Positions 50,401-63,995 of a stretch of DNA of 64,000 bases are shown here, one piece after another (the stretch's first letter is position 1; each line of letters starts with the position of its first letter). The position numbers were made by a program, and so were the translations under genes. Origin of the DNA: Serilophus lunatus. Lineage: Eukaryota; Chordata; Aves; Passeriformes; Eurylaimidae. The notes beneath the pieces are model-generated. The model was not told the origin of the DNA. It did no database searches and was given only the letters and a program-made list of their open reading frames with translations. The stretch spans positions 186,463 to 250,462 of the forward strand of contig VXBA01001600.1 in NCBI GenBank assembly GCA_013399895.1. Direction: 5' to 3'.

Positions 50401-53163
50401 ATTTAACTAGAAAGAACAAAGAACAGAAATTTAATTTTCTCCTGAAATGCTACTAGACTAGTAGAGTCTGCTTGATATTGATACTTTGTGTCTCTTCTGC
50501 ACTAAAGCAAAAACAGTGACATTGATGTCTGAGAAAACCACCACCTTTATGAATACAAATAACCATTTATTAAGCAAACAATATGTAGTGAAGCAAAGAA
50601 AGATATCAGAATTGTGCTCATGAGGCTGCCTGCTATGGTACATAACTTTCAAACTATCTTGTATCCTTGTAATATATTACCTATATGTTCCATTTTCTTG
50701 AAGTTATCTTCATAATCAAGATGCTATCACAAGTATCTTGGGCATTGAAACTATTTTTAATTTTCATTTAAAGAGCAATTAAAGAAAGACAATGGATACA
50801 CAAGATAATAAAGTAAGTGATTAGCAGCATGCAAATGACATAGGCTTAATGATAATACCCTGTTCTATTCTCCAAAGGGCCTGTCAAGAGAAACCCTTCC
50901 TACATGTGGTTGTGCAGCTAATGTGCCTCAGCCTACAATTACAACATTGCTGACACCATTAACCACTGAAACAACATCACTTCATGAAATCCTTGTTGTC
51001 TCATTAAAATGCAAAGGGTCAGGTAATTTACCAGCATTGTGTGTCTACTTTTGTTGTGGGTAATTAGCTGCATTACCCAGCATGGACACCTACTGGGAAA
51101 TAGTTAAACTGAGAAATATGAAATTTTTTTTTTTTTTTTTTAATTTTATGGGAATTTTAAAGATTTAGAATTATAGCCATGACATACCTTTGTATTCAAG
51201 GAGCCATGAAGCACAGACATTTTATACATTTAATATCACAAGATTTTATGGTTGGTTATTTCAGAAAATTAACTTCAAATTTTAAAAATTTACTTTTGCG
51301 TAATTGGGTCTAGATATGTATCTCCTTAGACAATTGAAAACTTCTAAAAAATACAGAGAAAATCAAAATGTTACAGTATCTTAAAGACTTACATACAGTT
51401 TCTTAAAAAACTTTTTAAGGTTAAATCACAGAGATTGGTGTAGTACATTCTAATACTCATGTTCTCTTTTTTGTTGCTAATTGAAGTCTCATATCACCAC
51501 TTAAAGGAACCTCGATCACATTCACTATTGGTTCACATCTTGTCAGGGAGCAGAATGGTCTCTTATTCTTTAAATGGAAGTTTGGGAACATAAAACACAT
51601 TCCAATAAAAGTGAACAGAAAATTATGAATTCATTAAACTACTTTGGTATCTTGTGCTATATATAATATTTATATTCCAACTACTGTAAAATATGCTTTA
51701 ATATCTTTAGGCAACTATAAGGACTTAAATATTTATAAAATGGCTAAAGATAAAGTATTGCTCTCTTATTCCTACATACAGATGATGTAAGGCATGCAAT
51801 CAAAGACAATAACACTTTCTACCCATTTGTCATCTTAAAGGAGCCTTTCAACTTCAGATCCCTTGTGTGCAATCTACATAAGAGTTGTTGCCTACATAGG
51901 CAACTCCAGAGGAGTTTGCTCCTTAAAAACTACCAAGAGTGCTATACTTCACATAAAACAGGGTTTTCTGAAAATGGAGACAAAACTATAAATTTGCAGG
52001 CAAAACAGCTCCAAGTGGGGCTTCAAAATACTGCTGTATTTATCTCTGGGACATCTGGGAACAGGAAGCATTTTGATTTAATATTTCATAACACAGAGGC
52101 AATTGCTTCCTTGCCTGGTGTATAATTAATGCTCATAAAAAGAGTGTTTTTTTTTTTTATTCCTCTGCATCAGAAATGAACAAAACAGCACACCTTCATA
52201 ATAGGGAGTTTGCTTTCAGGATGTTGAACAGCAAATAATAATAAAAGAGAGTCACCAGAAATTTATAACAGCTTTGGGATGGTTAAATATATTTATAGTT
52301 TAACTGTGAGATCACATATTTGATGTGCTGTATTATCTACCTCCTTTGCCTGGTTTTACTTTACTCTGGCTGAAACAGAAGGTATCTTAAACTAGAGGAG
52401 AAAGAGCCAATTGTGAAAGCTTGAAGACACTTGGGCTAGGGCCTTACAGCATTTCTCAAATACAGAGAAAGTTTGTCAAAGAACTGTGTCTCTGCAGCAA
52501 TTCCCCAACATATTTTTAATTTACAAGCAAAAGAATTGGAAAATTTTGTTAATAGTTTTTCTCTCTTTCTAGGAAAACTTGGAGAGAGATGTAGAAAACT
52601 TTGTGTGTGTACAATTATGGCAGGCAACATTAGTGTCCTGCCGCAAGGAAAATACAAAAAATGTGAAGGGTTCTGGATTCCTGACAAGGGTATCATGTGA
52701 AGACTGGAAGGCTAGCAAGGTCTGAACATAGCTGATTTTCAGCACAGGCAAAAAAGTTGAGTAAATAGCCTCTCTCCCACACAATCTCTTTCATTTATTT
52801 AAGTCCAAATCTTGCAAAGACCTGCACATAATCTAACTTTACACAGGTGGATAGTTTCACTGAAGTCAGAGAGATTTATTAACCTGTATAACATTGAGCA
52901 CATAATTTTAGGAACAAGCAAGGCATCAGATTGTAAACTTGCCAGGGCAAAGGCCGTATTTTATTCTTGTATATATCAGGACTATGACAACAAGCTCTTA
53001 ATTCCATCTAGAGCTCCAGTGTGCCACCATAAAATAAATAACAGCTATCAGCTGATCCATCAAGTTCAGCAGGATAAGAAATTATGTGCATGTTGCAAAA
53101 AGGTAATACTGAGTAATTTATCATAGTGACCCGATCTGCAAAAGTTGGAATATTTTCTGTGAG

Positions 53164-53199
53164 TAAATGGTGATATGGGACATGTCCTGGCCCTTATCT
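53164..53199. repeat. 36-bp exact repeat, copy 1
   Basis: Begins TAAATGGTGATATGGGACAT and ends CCCTTATCT; identical to 58867-58902 in the same orientation. It contains the self-complementary decamer GGACATGTCC. Flanks of the two copies do not match. Confidence 0.9.
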
Positions 53200-56100
53200 C
53201 ATTTTTCAGTTACTTATTTCATTACTTAGGATGGTCAGCCTTTGTTTTGAAAAATAATAATAAAAAAAACCTACAACAAACATTTCATAATTCAGCTAGC
53301 TAAACAACAATCAGCAAACAAAGCAGAAAATTTCGTTAATTAGATTATTATTTTTGTCATTTACAACAACCAATAGTAACAAAAATACAAGGAACATTCA
53401 GAAATACATAGCATAAAAACATCCTTAATCAGAGGCAACTCCTACACTAAATTATCAATCCTGCAAACCAATAACACTGATGTCAACCCAAAACATCATT
53501 TTTGCAAATGTGACTGGTAGGATTGATATTGTCTAGGAGAAAATTGTTAGAATATCTAGGTGAATCAGGAAATTTTGAGCTATCTCTAAGTATAACAAGC
53601 ATTCTATAGCATAAAAGACATTGACAAGAAAGACACACAGGAATCTAAGTGTTTAAAAGAATAAAGCTAGTGTCACAGCTCAATTTGACACCTTAAAAAA
53701 ACTACCCCAAATCTTTCCCTTTTTGCCAGCACTATTCATTTATTCATTTTTAATATTTCATCTGCATTTAATATCCTAAATTTACTCATAAGCTTTTCTA
53801 AGGAGGTTAAGTAACTCCTTAAACTCTGCAATTATTTAGTGCCAGCTACGATTTGATTTTCAGTATTTCAAAGTAAGGCTCTTTATTTCTACATTTTCAT
53901 GCAATATAACAAATTAAACATAGGAAACAGTGCTGGAGTTGCCACAGAATATTGAATTTCATAACAGCCTAAAATTAACTGCATGTATGATTATCCAAAC
54001 CTATATTCTGAAATCTTCACTCTAAAACTTATGATTATAAAATAAGAGAAATAAGATTTAACATTCACTAAAAAACCCTCCTCTAGGAATAAAACTATTG
54101 TATCGAACTTGTAACAAGATTTCTCTAGCAGCGTTACAATACAGTTATCTGCTAAAGTGGCAAAAAACCTTTGCTAACAAAGCACTTCACACAGTTTATC
54201 CTTTCCACTTATTTAAGAATTTTCTCTCATTTTCAATCCTGATAATATGATTGTTGTTCTCTCTTTTTGCTGATATTTCGGAGATAAAGCAATTGAGAAC
54301 TATTGACTGACAGAGGTGAAAAAAGAATATATTAGCTGTAAACACGGGAAAGCAGATCTCAAATTCATTTTAATAGGAAATTTCTCACAGCAGATTGTGA
54401 GACTAAGTCCATAAAACAATTGCAATTATATAAGAATCAACTAACAGATAGTGAAAAAAATCTAATTAAACTCTGTGGCTGTTTCTGTTCTTTCAATCCA
54501 AGTTTAAGACAGTTCCAATAAAAGATGGCAATGAAGTCACAAGTAATTTTTTAAAGGAACTGGATCAAATGAAACTACACTTGTACAGGGTATTTTAGTT
54601 TGTGCAATCTGTTACACTTGAAAGTCACTATGTAAAATTCTGAGTATGTTTACTTGATTTTATAGGATTTTCCCCAGAAGAATCCTGCCACGATGTTTGA
54701 GATGCATTACCCAGGAGTTCATCCAGTCTTTATATTTTTCTCTTTATTCTTTCTTGTTGGAGGATCTATTATAAGTACTGTAAATACAGACCCTAAAATG
54801 ATCTCTCATGTGTTGAAATAGTGTTGTAAGGAAAATTTTTGTAAGTTGAAGTCATTCAGAAAACAGCTGCAATTGCTACTTTGCTGGAATACATCTACAC
54901 TATGATCTGTCTTAGAATGTCTATGGACAAAATGCAACTACACAGCATCTCCTTTCTGTACTTTAGACCTGCTTGGAGCTATAAGATCACTTTTCTTTAT
55001 TGTTTAGTAATTGTTTTTTAACGAAATGTACTGCTCTTATTATATAGGACTCAAAATAAGATCTAAATCATTATCCAATAAAAGTATCTAAGGATACTAC
55101 CCAGAGACTACTCTGGTACAGTATTTATAAATCTCTAAAAAGTTAGGTATAATTGTCTTTCTGGGTTTTGGAAAGAAAACCAAATAGCAGTGTTAGTTAC
55201 AACTGAAGACAAATATTTTGTGTTGGGTTCTGTTCATCTGGTGGATAAAATAACAAGTAAAATTGCTACAACATAAGATTCTTACAGAAAAAAAACAAGA
55301 AACACAAAAGTCAAAAAATGGAATAGTCAATAGGGGCTACTTGAAGAAGAAAGATAGAAATTATAAGAGAATGAAGGAATAGAGAATTACTGCGGGTCTC
55401 CCAGAGTAACTGCCAAGGAAGAGAGCACGCCATACTCAATCCTCCTGGGTACTCTGGAAAAATGTTATGACTAGGGAACACAAATGCTTAGCATGGATCT
55501 AATATTCTCTGGTCTTTTCTTCAAATTACTTCTTGATAAAATAATCTCAATTTGTATTTGAGGAAATGGAATGAGAAAAAGGAAGGACAATAAAAATAAA
55601 TCTCCAGTAACTGTGGGTGACCTTTTTCATACCAGAAACACACATCTTCACAAATCTTTCAAGGAAGACAGTAAGTCAAGACCTAAAAGAGGAACTTCAA
55701 GATAAACCCAGAGCTTCCTTGTCACAGATATGACATCTACCTGAGTTTATGAGTAATTTTGCAAAGAGGTGGGCCAATCTCCAACTTTACAGCATTTGGT
55801 ATTTCAAAAGCTGAGATACCTTAATGAAAGTGGTATTTTGCTGCAGCTTCAGAGGGATACACTTTGGCCTTTCTGTCCTTGGAGTCTAGGTCTCCCAAAG
55901 GCAACAAACTGCCCTGATGACTTCCAAAAGTTCATTTTCAGGACATTAGAGTCAGCACCCCCAACCACTAGCAAGCCTACAGAGTTGCCCAATCAGCTTT
56001 GAAATGTTCAATGCAGACTGCCATGAGAATGCTTTCAAAGTGAGAACTATCAACAGGACGGCTCCAGTTACATTTTATGTAATGGAGATCAGCAAATTCT

Positions 56101-56389
56101 TCCAGTTAGTAAATCTTTCTTTCTAAGGAAGGCAGCTTGTTTCCAATCACACTTCTGTGTAGTCACGCATTTTCTTGTATATTGCTAAGACAGCTGATGA
56201 TGATCATAGATTCAACATCTTAGATAGTTTACTGGTCCAGAATATTACTTTTCTCCTGTGTCTTGAACAGTGATTTTGATTTTTCTTCTGTGAGAGGTCA
56301 AGGCACAACACGTTGCTTGGATAAGAATCAAGTAGGATCAGTTATGACTCAAGAGAGGCAGGCCAGAGGACAAAAGTGTTGCATTACTG

Positions 56390-57110
56390 TGGTGGGCTGA
56401 AATGTTGTTGATGTCTTAAACATTGTCAAAATCATAGATATTCAAGCTGCAAGGAAGGAATGCCTGTATTTGAAGCATGCCCCTTCCCCAATATGCTTCC
56501 TGACTGGAATTTGGACTGTGAAGGGGAGACTTAAGCTAAGACCATTGTCGAATCACCTCTGGTGTGAGGAGAAGTAAACAAGGCTCACTGGATGGTGGAG
56601 GAGAAGGGGTTTGGGTGTTTGATGGTGAAATATCTCCAGACCAGAGCAAACCCCCAGTTTGGGAAAATCACATACACATGGGACATTCACAAGAGAGGCA
56701 GCTGAGAAGGGGACATAAACCATCAAAGATCCCCAAAGCACTCCCCAGACTCATCCCTGAGGCTTTCCACCACCAGAGGACTACACATGATGCAAGTGAA
56801 GCATCAAATCCAGAGCCTGTCAGAAGAGACTGCAAAGCTTCTCCCCACTCAGGGGAGGTGTCTGAGTGTATAATAATTCATTGGACTCTATGTTTTTGCA
56901 CTTTCACCACCAAGAAGACCAGAGAAGACCCACAGGACACCATCTGGTTCCACAGAGTGGTGACACTTTTTCTCTCTCTGTCATTCCCTTTCTTCCTCCA
57001 ACCCTCCCATGCCTCCCCTCCAGCCCTGCCCTCTGCTGCTTTTTCTATCTCTCTCTCTCTCTCTCTGCCTCACATTTATTGTTAAATGAAATCCATGCTA
57101 TTGACTTTCT
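56390..57110. mobile_element. GC-richer block, possible degraded LTR
   Basis: This block is clearly richer in G+C than the surrounding intron. It ends with a pyrimidine-rich stretch, a (TC)n run and CATTTATTGTTAAATGAAATC, a layout seen in some avian endogenous retrovirus LTRs. I could not define terminal TG/CA ends, target-site duplications or any internal retroviral gene. A chance ORF of 173 codons (56564-57085, plus) crosses it and shows no family I recognise. An unclassified ancient repeat is equally possible. Confidence 0.25.
57048..57066. repeat. (TC)n microsatellite
   Basis: About nine TC units at the end of the GC-richer block 56390-57110. Confidence 0.85.
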
Positions 57111-58794
57111 CATATTGTCTCATTTGCACATTAATTTGGACAGACACATTTCTAATAATTTTAATAACCAGATCTCAACAACTACTTACAGGAAGTCTAG
57201 GTAACTAATGCTACCCAGTCCAAAAACCTGGCTTGCTGTCATACATCCACCTTCTTGTTCCTTCTACAAGACCTTTCCTCTCAGACTGTGTTTGGGTTCT
57301 GTTTCAAAGACACGTCCCTGGTTGGAAAGGGTATGTTTGAATGGATGCACAGGGTTGGCCGGTGATGAATGCGTATGACTGGAAATGAATTCTGTGTTAA
57401 AGCAGGTAATGAGGGTCAGAAAAAGGGAATGAAATCCTCAAATTTCCGGATTCTTTTTCTGCTATCAGCTTAGAACAATAGAGTTATAGATCTAGCCCTG
57501 TACTTCAGCACCGGCAAATGATTATGGCTTATTTGATGGTTAAATAAACTTGCATCCTGTTTTTTATAGCACACTTCTTGTACTGGTGTCATCTTTTGCC
57601 TGATGCTGGAGTGAAAGAATCACAGATAGAAACTGGGAAGATCCTTGTGCATTCAGTAACCTATCAATTAAATGACTGCAATTTATTTTTTTTCAGAGAC
57701 ATAAACATAATTTATACATCAGGTTTTCATACGAGATTCCACCAGTGACTACATAATTATACATACATATATACAACATTATATATTAACTTAAACTAGC
57801 AAGGGTAAGACTACTGCTAAATCCATCACCAAAAATCTTGCCACTTAGCTCATATATTTCACAGACTGCTCACATATTTTGTTTTGGTTCTTTTGTCTTC
57901 AACACTCTCTCACAGGTCAACTGACATCCTGCCACACACCCAGATTTTCTAATGTTAGTGTTTCTGATGATCAGTAACATCAATCAGATAAAAAAACAGC
58001 TCAAAAGACTCAAAGGGTAGTGTTGATGATGATGTCTTAATTCAAAATCATACACTAAGATCTAGAAAAACTCAGATTGACAATACTTAAGGTTTACACC
58101 AGCTAATGTGTTAAGGATATCAAGCAATACATAAATGTAAAATGACAACTTGCTCTGTAAACAAAGGTACTTAATTGCCAGTAAGGAGGTATAAGGTTGC
58201 TCTAGTATGCTGCCTGTTGACCAGCAAAAGTTGAATCATCTAATATATATAATTGTCATGATAGTTGTATCCACCATACATTAAAGCTGCATTTCATAGA
58301 CAAAAATGTCACATTGCACGTAATTTCCAGTAAAGTTTGTGCTATCTACTGATCTAACTGCTTCTGACAGTCTAATCATTCTATTCAAGGACTTTCAAGA
58401 AAATTTACTGTACTGAAAGGAACACAACCAATTCAGGAGTTGTGGGTATCATAAGCAGAGAATTTACTGGGATGACAATTATTTTCTGAAGCAACTGGGC
58501 TCACAAGAACCCCTCCATAGTGCTCTCAACTAAAATAGGCTGCTGGTTATCTGCCTTATCTTATGCCTCGCTTCCCCAGAAAGACTATGGAGAGAGCCAC
58601 CTTTTTTTTTCTTAACATGCAGACTGGTATTTACCTGAAGAAATGTCAATAACTTCTTAGAACGTGCTAACTTACTGTGTCTCTGCTTCTCTGCATCAGC
58701 AACACTGAATAGGACTAAAGGGATTTGGACCATGACCAGCATACACTTCATGACCTACAGGGGCTATTGTTGAAGCAGCAATCTGGGTATTACA

Positions 58795-58966
58795 GATTCA
58801 CAGAACAATTTAGTCTGAAAGGGACATTGCAGGGTCTCTAGTCTGATTTCCTGCTCCAAGCAGGTTTAAATGGTGATATGGGACATGTCCTGGCCCTTAT
58901 CTGTGAGGTCAGATCAGCTTCTTTGAGGCTCTATGCAGGCAGGTCTTGAATACCTCTAAGGATGGA
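58795..58966 (-). mobile_element. Short CR1 LINE fragment carrying a foreign 36-bp segment
   Basis: Plus-strand phrases ATTCACAGAACAATTTAGTC, CTGCTCCAAGCAGGT, GTCAGATCAGCTTC and TACCTCTAAGGATGGAGAGT match the antisense of a CR1 3' end. Between the AAGCAGGT and the GTCAGATCAG parts lies a 36-bp segment (58867-58902) that does not look like CR1 and is repeated exactly at 53164. Confidence 0.7.
58867..58902. repeat. 36-bp exact repeat, copy 2, inside a CR1 fragment
   Basis: Identical over 36 bases to 53164-53199 and breaks off abruptly on both sides. It interrupts the CR1-like sequence at 58795-58966. Confidence 0.9.
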
Positions 58967-60628
58967 GAGTAAAAAATGACAAGTGTTCATGGGGTCCAAA
59001 AGACTATGTTTAACCCAACCTATTGTTAGGTTTTTCCATCCTCATTGAGGGATGGTCTAAGATCCTGTGTACACCCAGATGTAAAATACAACAGTCAGGT
59101 GGAAATGTCTCTAAACTCCGAGAAAAGACCAAAGAAGGAAATTCTCACAGACTGCTCATGGTCAAGAACAAATGCTATTTCTTGATTATTTTAATTATGT
59201 ATGTAATAGAAGACCATAAGAGGTCCCTCAAAGAACAGCCATTAGCCTGGTAGTGAAAGTAGAGGTTTGGTTTTGAGATACAGACTTTCAAATCCCAGTC
59301 TAAATCAGCAAAACAGGGAACCTCCATACCTGTCTTCCACTTCTGCAATGTGCTTCCTAATCATGACATTAAGTTCTCATACTGTGATCAAGTCAGTCTC
59401 ACAGATTTATGAGGGAAGAACTCTAAAATATTTGGGGTTGTATTGCTTCCAGGCCACAGATTTAAAACTTTGGAGATCCACGGGATTCAAAAAAGCCCCA
59501 TTTCTTCCTCTTCTTCTCAAATCTACTTTTATCCAGAGAACTATTCAGTTTGACTTTGAAAACTTCCAAGTTTTAGCTTCCCGGTACAATTTAAGTCCAA
59601 CATTAAATTCTACTGTTTTATTGCTGATTCTAAGAAAGAATTTTTCAAGTCTCCATATGCAAGAAGTTACACTGCTGCCTTTGATTTTTGGCTCATAATT
59701 CCTATTTCCTGATCAGAATGTAAAGAGGAAAACATGAACTTAATCTTAGTTCTCACAGTCCTTGAGGGAAAACTATCTCCAGGTCAGGCTCACAGGGAAA
59801 CTGCAGACCAAAGCACTACCCTCTCTACCATACATTTATAGCAGAGCTAGATCCAGCGGGAATATTTACTGCAGCAGTTAATAGGTTTATCAAAGGTAAG
59901 ACTTCAGCTGCATAGGCTGCAAGACCCTTCAGGGATGGGAAGATGACTGTTTTTACACTGATGGTCTTTGCCAGGGTGCTTATGACTGCTTTGCAGCTGC
60001 TTTGCACAGGCACAGATGGTGTAAAATAGCCTTTGGCTACCTATGAATCAGTCCCCTACTCTCTTAAATGGGATGAGTACATGTTAAACCATGGGAAGAA
60101 ATCTGCTTTGAGTTAATTCTAAGAGGCTTCTTTAGCAAGAAGGTATTAGAGCTATAAGGAAAATTTAAATTTCTTGTTCTTTTTATTCTACTTTTTGGCT
60201 TGTATTACTCAAACTTTTATTTTCTCTGTGGTTGCAAAGTGTATTACGTAAAACAGAAATCTTGTTAGACAGCAACTTCAGGTTGCCAAAGTGAGGAGTA
60301 TCAGTAATCATTTGCTATATAAGAGCAACTGCCCCTTTAAGAAAGCTCCAGTGAGAAAGTGATGATTTTATATATTTTCTAGGAAAATTTTAAAATGAGA
60401 AAAAAGCACCAGTTTCATGTTCATTCATTTTTCCTCTAGAAGATGTGCTTTGTGATGTAGCAGAGAAAGTACGTGACTGTCTCTTTAAAAACCATCATAC
60501 CAATCAGCAGGTTTAGCTGTCAAGCAAGCTGATGTAGGGCTCTTTGAATTACTGAGTGAGGGATATTCTTCCTGCCAGGTCCTGTCCCCTGTAGGCACTG
60601 CAGAGAAGTATTATAGGGCAGTCCTTAC

Positions 60629-60821
60629 CTTGGGAATTAGCCTGCAAGACCCCAATGCTGTCATCAAACTGCATAGATTTGATGTTGAGTGACGCCAAGA
60701 TGCATTCCTTGTCCTGCAGCGAAGCATCATCAATATTATTCTGATTGGCTGACAGGATAACGCACATGTCGCAGAGGTTGATGTTGACAGCCCTTAAATC
60801 AGCTCGACTTAATGGCGTACC
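60629..60821 (-). CDS. KCNMA1: KCNMA1 exon, RCK2 domain core
   Basis: This 193-nt exon translates from GTPLSRADLRAV to GVLQANSQ, 64 codons plus one base, and is nearly identical to vertebrate Slo1 RCK2. It includes the hydrophobic strand CDMCVILSA of the RCK fold and the IDDASLQDKEC helix start; I recall a Thr at the Ala position in mammals. The acceptor lies in a strong transcript-sense pyrimidine tract and ends CCGAAG at 60822. The donor is G|GTAAGG at 60628, so the exon ends in phase 1. The intron before it is about 3.0 kb and the intron after it, about 23.6 kb, is the longest in the window. The apparent ORF continuing past the donor is intron read-through. Confidence 0.98.
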
Positions 60822-63800
60822 CTTCGGCACAGAGAAAAAAAAAGGAGGGGGTGCAGAAGAGGGAAAAAAAGAAAAACAAATTAAAGATTGAGAAGGAGCT
60901 TTGGGAAATTATTTAACAAGTACCTTTTTTATGCTCTGACATTAAGCTGGTCTAACTATGTGCCAGGGAATAGGAGATGTGTGCTAATCTAAAGGGTAGT
61001 TGGTGCTGATGGCAGCATTTTAGGTTCAGTCTCAATACTCAGTCAAGCTATTACTAACAAACAAGAAACAGGAATAATGCCAGCATTCTACATCTCATCG
61101 GTGACTTGAAATTGTCTTGATTTAAGTTGCTATCATGTGGCAACCTTTGGCTCTCTAAATATAACAAAGGGGGTGTTTTAAATGTCTATTTATCTACTAC
61201 CAAGTCACAATGTTCTTGGGCAAAAGAACAGCAATTGAAACAGGAAAGCATTATGTGTCCTCCACATTTGAAATGCAATCAGGATAAAGCTATTTTTTTT
61301 TACCTAAAGCAATAGAAAGAAAAGGTTAATCCTTTTCAAAGCACACTTTTGATGCTTCTTGAAGGAAAACACACCGATCTTTAAAGCTGTGTGAATAAAC
61401 CCTTTGAAACAGACTTCATTCTATTGGGCATGAGTCATGCAACATTCCCTGCTCCACAATTCTCCATCAGAGAATGCAATGGTTAAAATGAAATGTGGTA
61501 GTCCATGGATTTTTTTCATAGTTAACAAAACTGAGAAATGACAAGACCCTAATGATGAGGAGACATAACTGGCCTTCTTGTCACACAGTGGCTTTCATAA
61601 AATGAAGTCAAGACCCTTCTCTTCTGTCTCCTGATCATTCACGGTGAACATCTCTTGAGCTCAGCTGAGAATATTCAATGTAAAAGGGAATTTAAAATGC
61701 ACAGAGTGAAGGAAGAGCTCAATCCTTATTCAATGATTGCCATGTACTATCAGATGCCGGTTTAATTATTCCATGTTACTTTTAATAATTTGAGGTATGA
61801 AACCTTGTGAAAAACAATATATATCAAGCAGATATGATTTCATTATAAACTACTCAAAAGTTAGGATGTGATTACTCCTGCCACCTTAATCCTGCCCTTT
61901 GTGTCTGTATTGGGCACCAAGTGAAGCAGGATTCCTGTGGGGAAAAATAATATGCAATCATGTAATTAATTAAAGGCTTACTCCTAATGATTTTATGCAA
62001 AGGGACAGAATTAAGGCTGCCCGAGGATATTTAAAATTGGCATTTGCCTACTTTTTAAGAGTTTACTCAGCAGCCTAAAGGCCTCTTTTAATGCAGATTT
62101 TAAATTAAAATTCTACTTTTTTTTAAACCAGAAAAAATGTTTTCATATTCAGCTGTAATCACATCTCCATCAGATATCAGCGGCAAATTTTACCTTGTGA
62201 TCCAAAGCACAGAGAAGTAAGAAATGAGTTTAAGTGGCCTCCCTTTAGCAAAACTCCCACCAGTATAATCTCAGAAATTTTAAATTAGATTATAGTAGAT
62301 TAAATTAGATTTTTAAATTAGTATAATTAGATTGGAATAATGCTGCTATTTGTAACTTTATATCAACATTTTGAACCAGATAGGTTGGGGGGGAAAAAAA
62401 ATTGGAAAAAGCAGTAATGAAGTCTGTGTGGTCTTCAGCACCCCTGAAGACCCCTGTGTCAGATATAATGCCTTTATATAATTCAGTGTTTTGAAAGGTG
62501 CTTAACTATTTAAGCTGTTTAAAGCAAAATTAGACTGAAACTATTCTATATTTGGATGTAACTGGGGAAAGTAAAAGTGGTGCATATTTCCTTAATGCCT
62601 CTTCAAACGTTAGAATCAAAACTTTACAAAAATGCATTATAATAATGGATACACATTATATATTGGTAGCAGTAGCTGGATTATATTCTGCTCCATAGTT
62701 CAATAGTATGATCAATTTTTTCTGATTCCATAGTATTTAGCCTTCACAGTGACTTGAATTAAAAGGGGTTGGCAGAAAGAGGAGGATATTAACTGGCTAA
62801 ATCTGATATTGACACTATTTTTGTGACAGCAGAGAATCTTCTGACACCATCTGTTGGATCAGGTTACAGAAAAAAGCCAAGGGCTAACACTAAAACTGCA
62901 TTTACAGTAACAAAGACCTACAGTCTGAATTAATCAAAAAGTGAAGACAGTCCTTTCATTCTATAGCTATTTTCCTAAATATTCAGTTGAGGCTACATCC
63001 ATCATTGATTTACTTATTTTTAACTGCTGAAATGTAATTATTAAGAACTAGTAAACTCATATTTTTTTATTCTGAAAAATACATCTAAACTAACTTGACT
63101 ATGTAACATAGAGCATTCTCTTTCATACTTACACCACAAGCTGGTTTCTCTCCTGCCTCTCATTTATAGCTATGGCCACCTAAGATCATTAGAGTCGAGA
63201 GCTTAATTTGTTACTCCTGGGGCTCTTGCTTCTGTATTTTAGGCACATCAGTGAATTGTAGTGATATATAGGAGAAAAAGGACTTCTGAATTGTGGTTTT
63301 AGTGGTTGTGTCTGCTAAAATCAATAGGAGATTTCATTGATTTAAAAAGGTAAGGGTTTTTTTGTACTTCCATACATGAGTATGACAGCACTCTGAACTG
63401 AAAAGCTATGGCAGTGTTCCTAAAAAAGCAGGCCAGTTCACTGTAGTTTTTATGAATACAGATAGATGTTATGTAGATAGAATAACTATAATTTTTTTTA
63501 AAGGTTTTGTGGCCATAAATACATAAATAATGTCATAAATAACTACTGTCATTCTGTCAGGGAAATCACATCAGAACTGGCTACATGCAGTGCACTATAG
63601 TGAATGCTCGATATATAACACAGCTAATACATCTGATGGCAGCTGAAATTCATCCGATGAGGATGAAGACGAACCAAACACTGAGGCAAATATCTTCTAA
63701 TAAGGTCTCACAGGGCTCTGTTTTCACAGACACAGTAAAGAGAAATATCTAAGTCCTCAGGCCTATAAGTAGACAAAAGTAAAAAAGCCTAAGATCAAAG

Positions 63801-63867
63801 TCAATACGAATCTGTCCAGTTGATGTCCTAAATAACAAAGTATCAATAATATGGCTTTTGAACTTAC
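60822..63867 (-). other. KCNMA1: KCNMA1 intron
   Basis: About 3.0 kb of AT-rich sequence with an imperfect AT array at 62281. No mobile element or exon recognised. Confidence 0.9.
62281..62334. repeat. AT-rich imperfect tandem array of ATTAGAT-like units
   Basis: ATTAGAT and close variants recur at intervals of about 10-20 bases, in the intron between the first two exons of the window. Confidence 0.6.
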
Positions 63868-63995
63868 AGGCAAGATTGAAACCTTGGGGAAGTTATGCAG
63901 TGTCTCCCATTCCCTTCTCAGGTATTCAAGTGAACCCACAAACACAATGTGCTTGAGTTCATGGTAGTGAAAGTTGCTGGCTCGTAATGGCATCA
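63868..63995 (-). CDS. KCNMA1: KCNMA1 (BK channel alpha) exon, first RCK2 exon in the window
   Basis: This 128-nt internal exon codes for the early part of the cytosolic RCK2 domain. The translation contains MPLRASNFHYHELKHIVFVG and ends at FPKVSILP, which I recognise as vertebrate Slo1. The VFVG segment is a beta strand of the Rossmann-like RCK fold, which senses calcium and helps form the gating ring below the pore. The acceptor TTTAG is at 63996-64000, cut by the window edge, so its pyrimidine tract is not visible. The exon starts with two bases that complete a valine codon from the preceding exon. The donor is CCT|GTAAGTT at 63867, leaving phase 0. The next exon continues the protein without a gap. 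Relative to the mammalian protein as I recall it, the substitutions are conservative. A GTG at 63996 is not a start; it spans the splice border. Confidence 0.97.

Larger units (their letters stand above)
37072..60628 (-). other. KCNMA1: KCNMA1 long intron (about 23.6 kb)
   Basis: Mostly AT-rich unique sequence. It contains both CR1 fragments, both copies of the 36-bp repeat, the possible LTR block and several homopolymers. The longest ORF of the window (37578-38114, minus, 178 codons) lies here but looks non-coding. No additional BK exon was recognised by eye. Confidence 0.8.

Noticed and set aside
56564..57085. 173-codon plus-strand ORF
   Set aside because: It overlaps the repeat-like GC-richer block and ends in a (TC)n tract; no family was recognised.
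59825..60013. 62-codon minus-strand ORF rich in Ala and Leu
   Set aside because: Short, no known family and no matching splice phase with the adjacent KCNMA1 exon.
60549..60830. Treating the whole 93-codon ORF as a protein starting at Met
   Set aside because: Only 60629-60821 is exon; the Met and the tail after ANSQG are intron translation.
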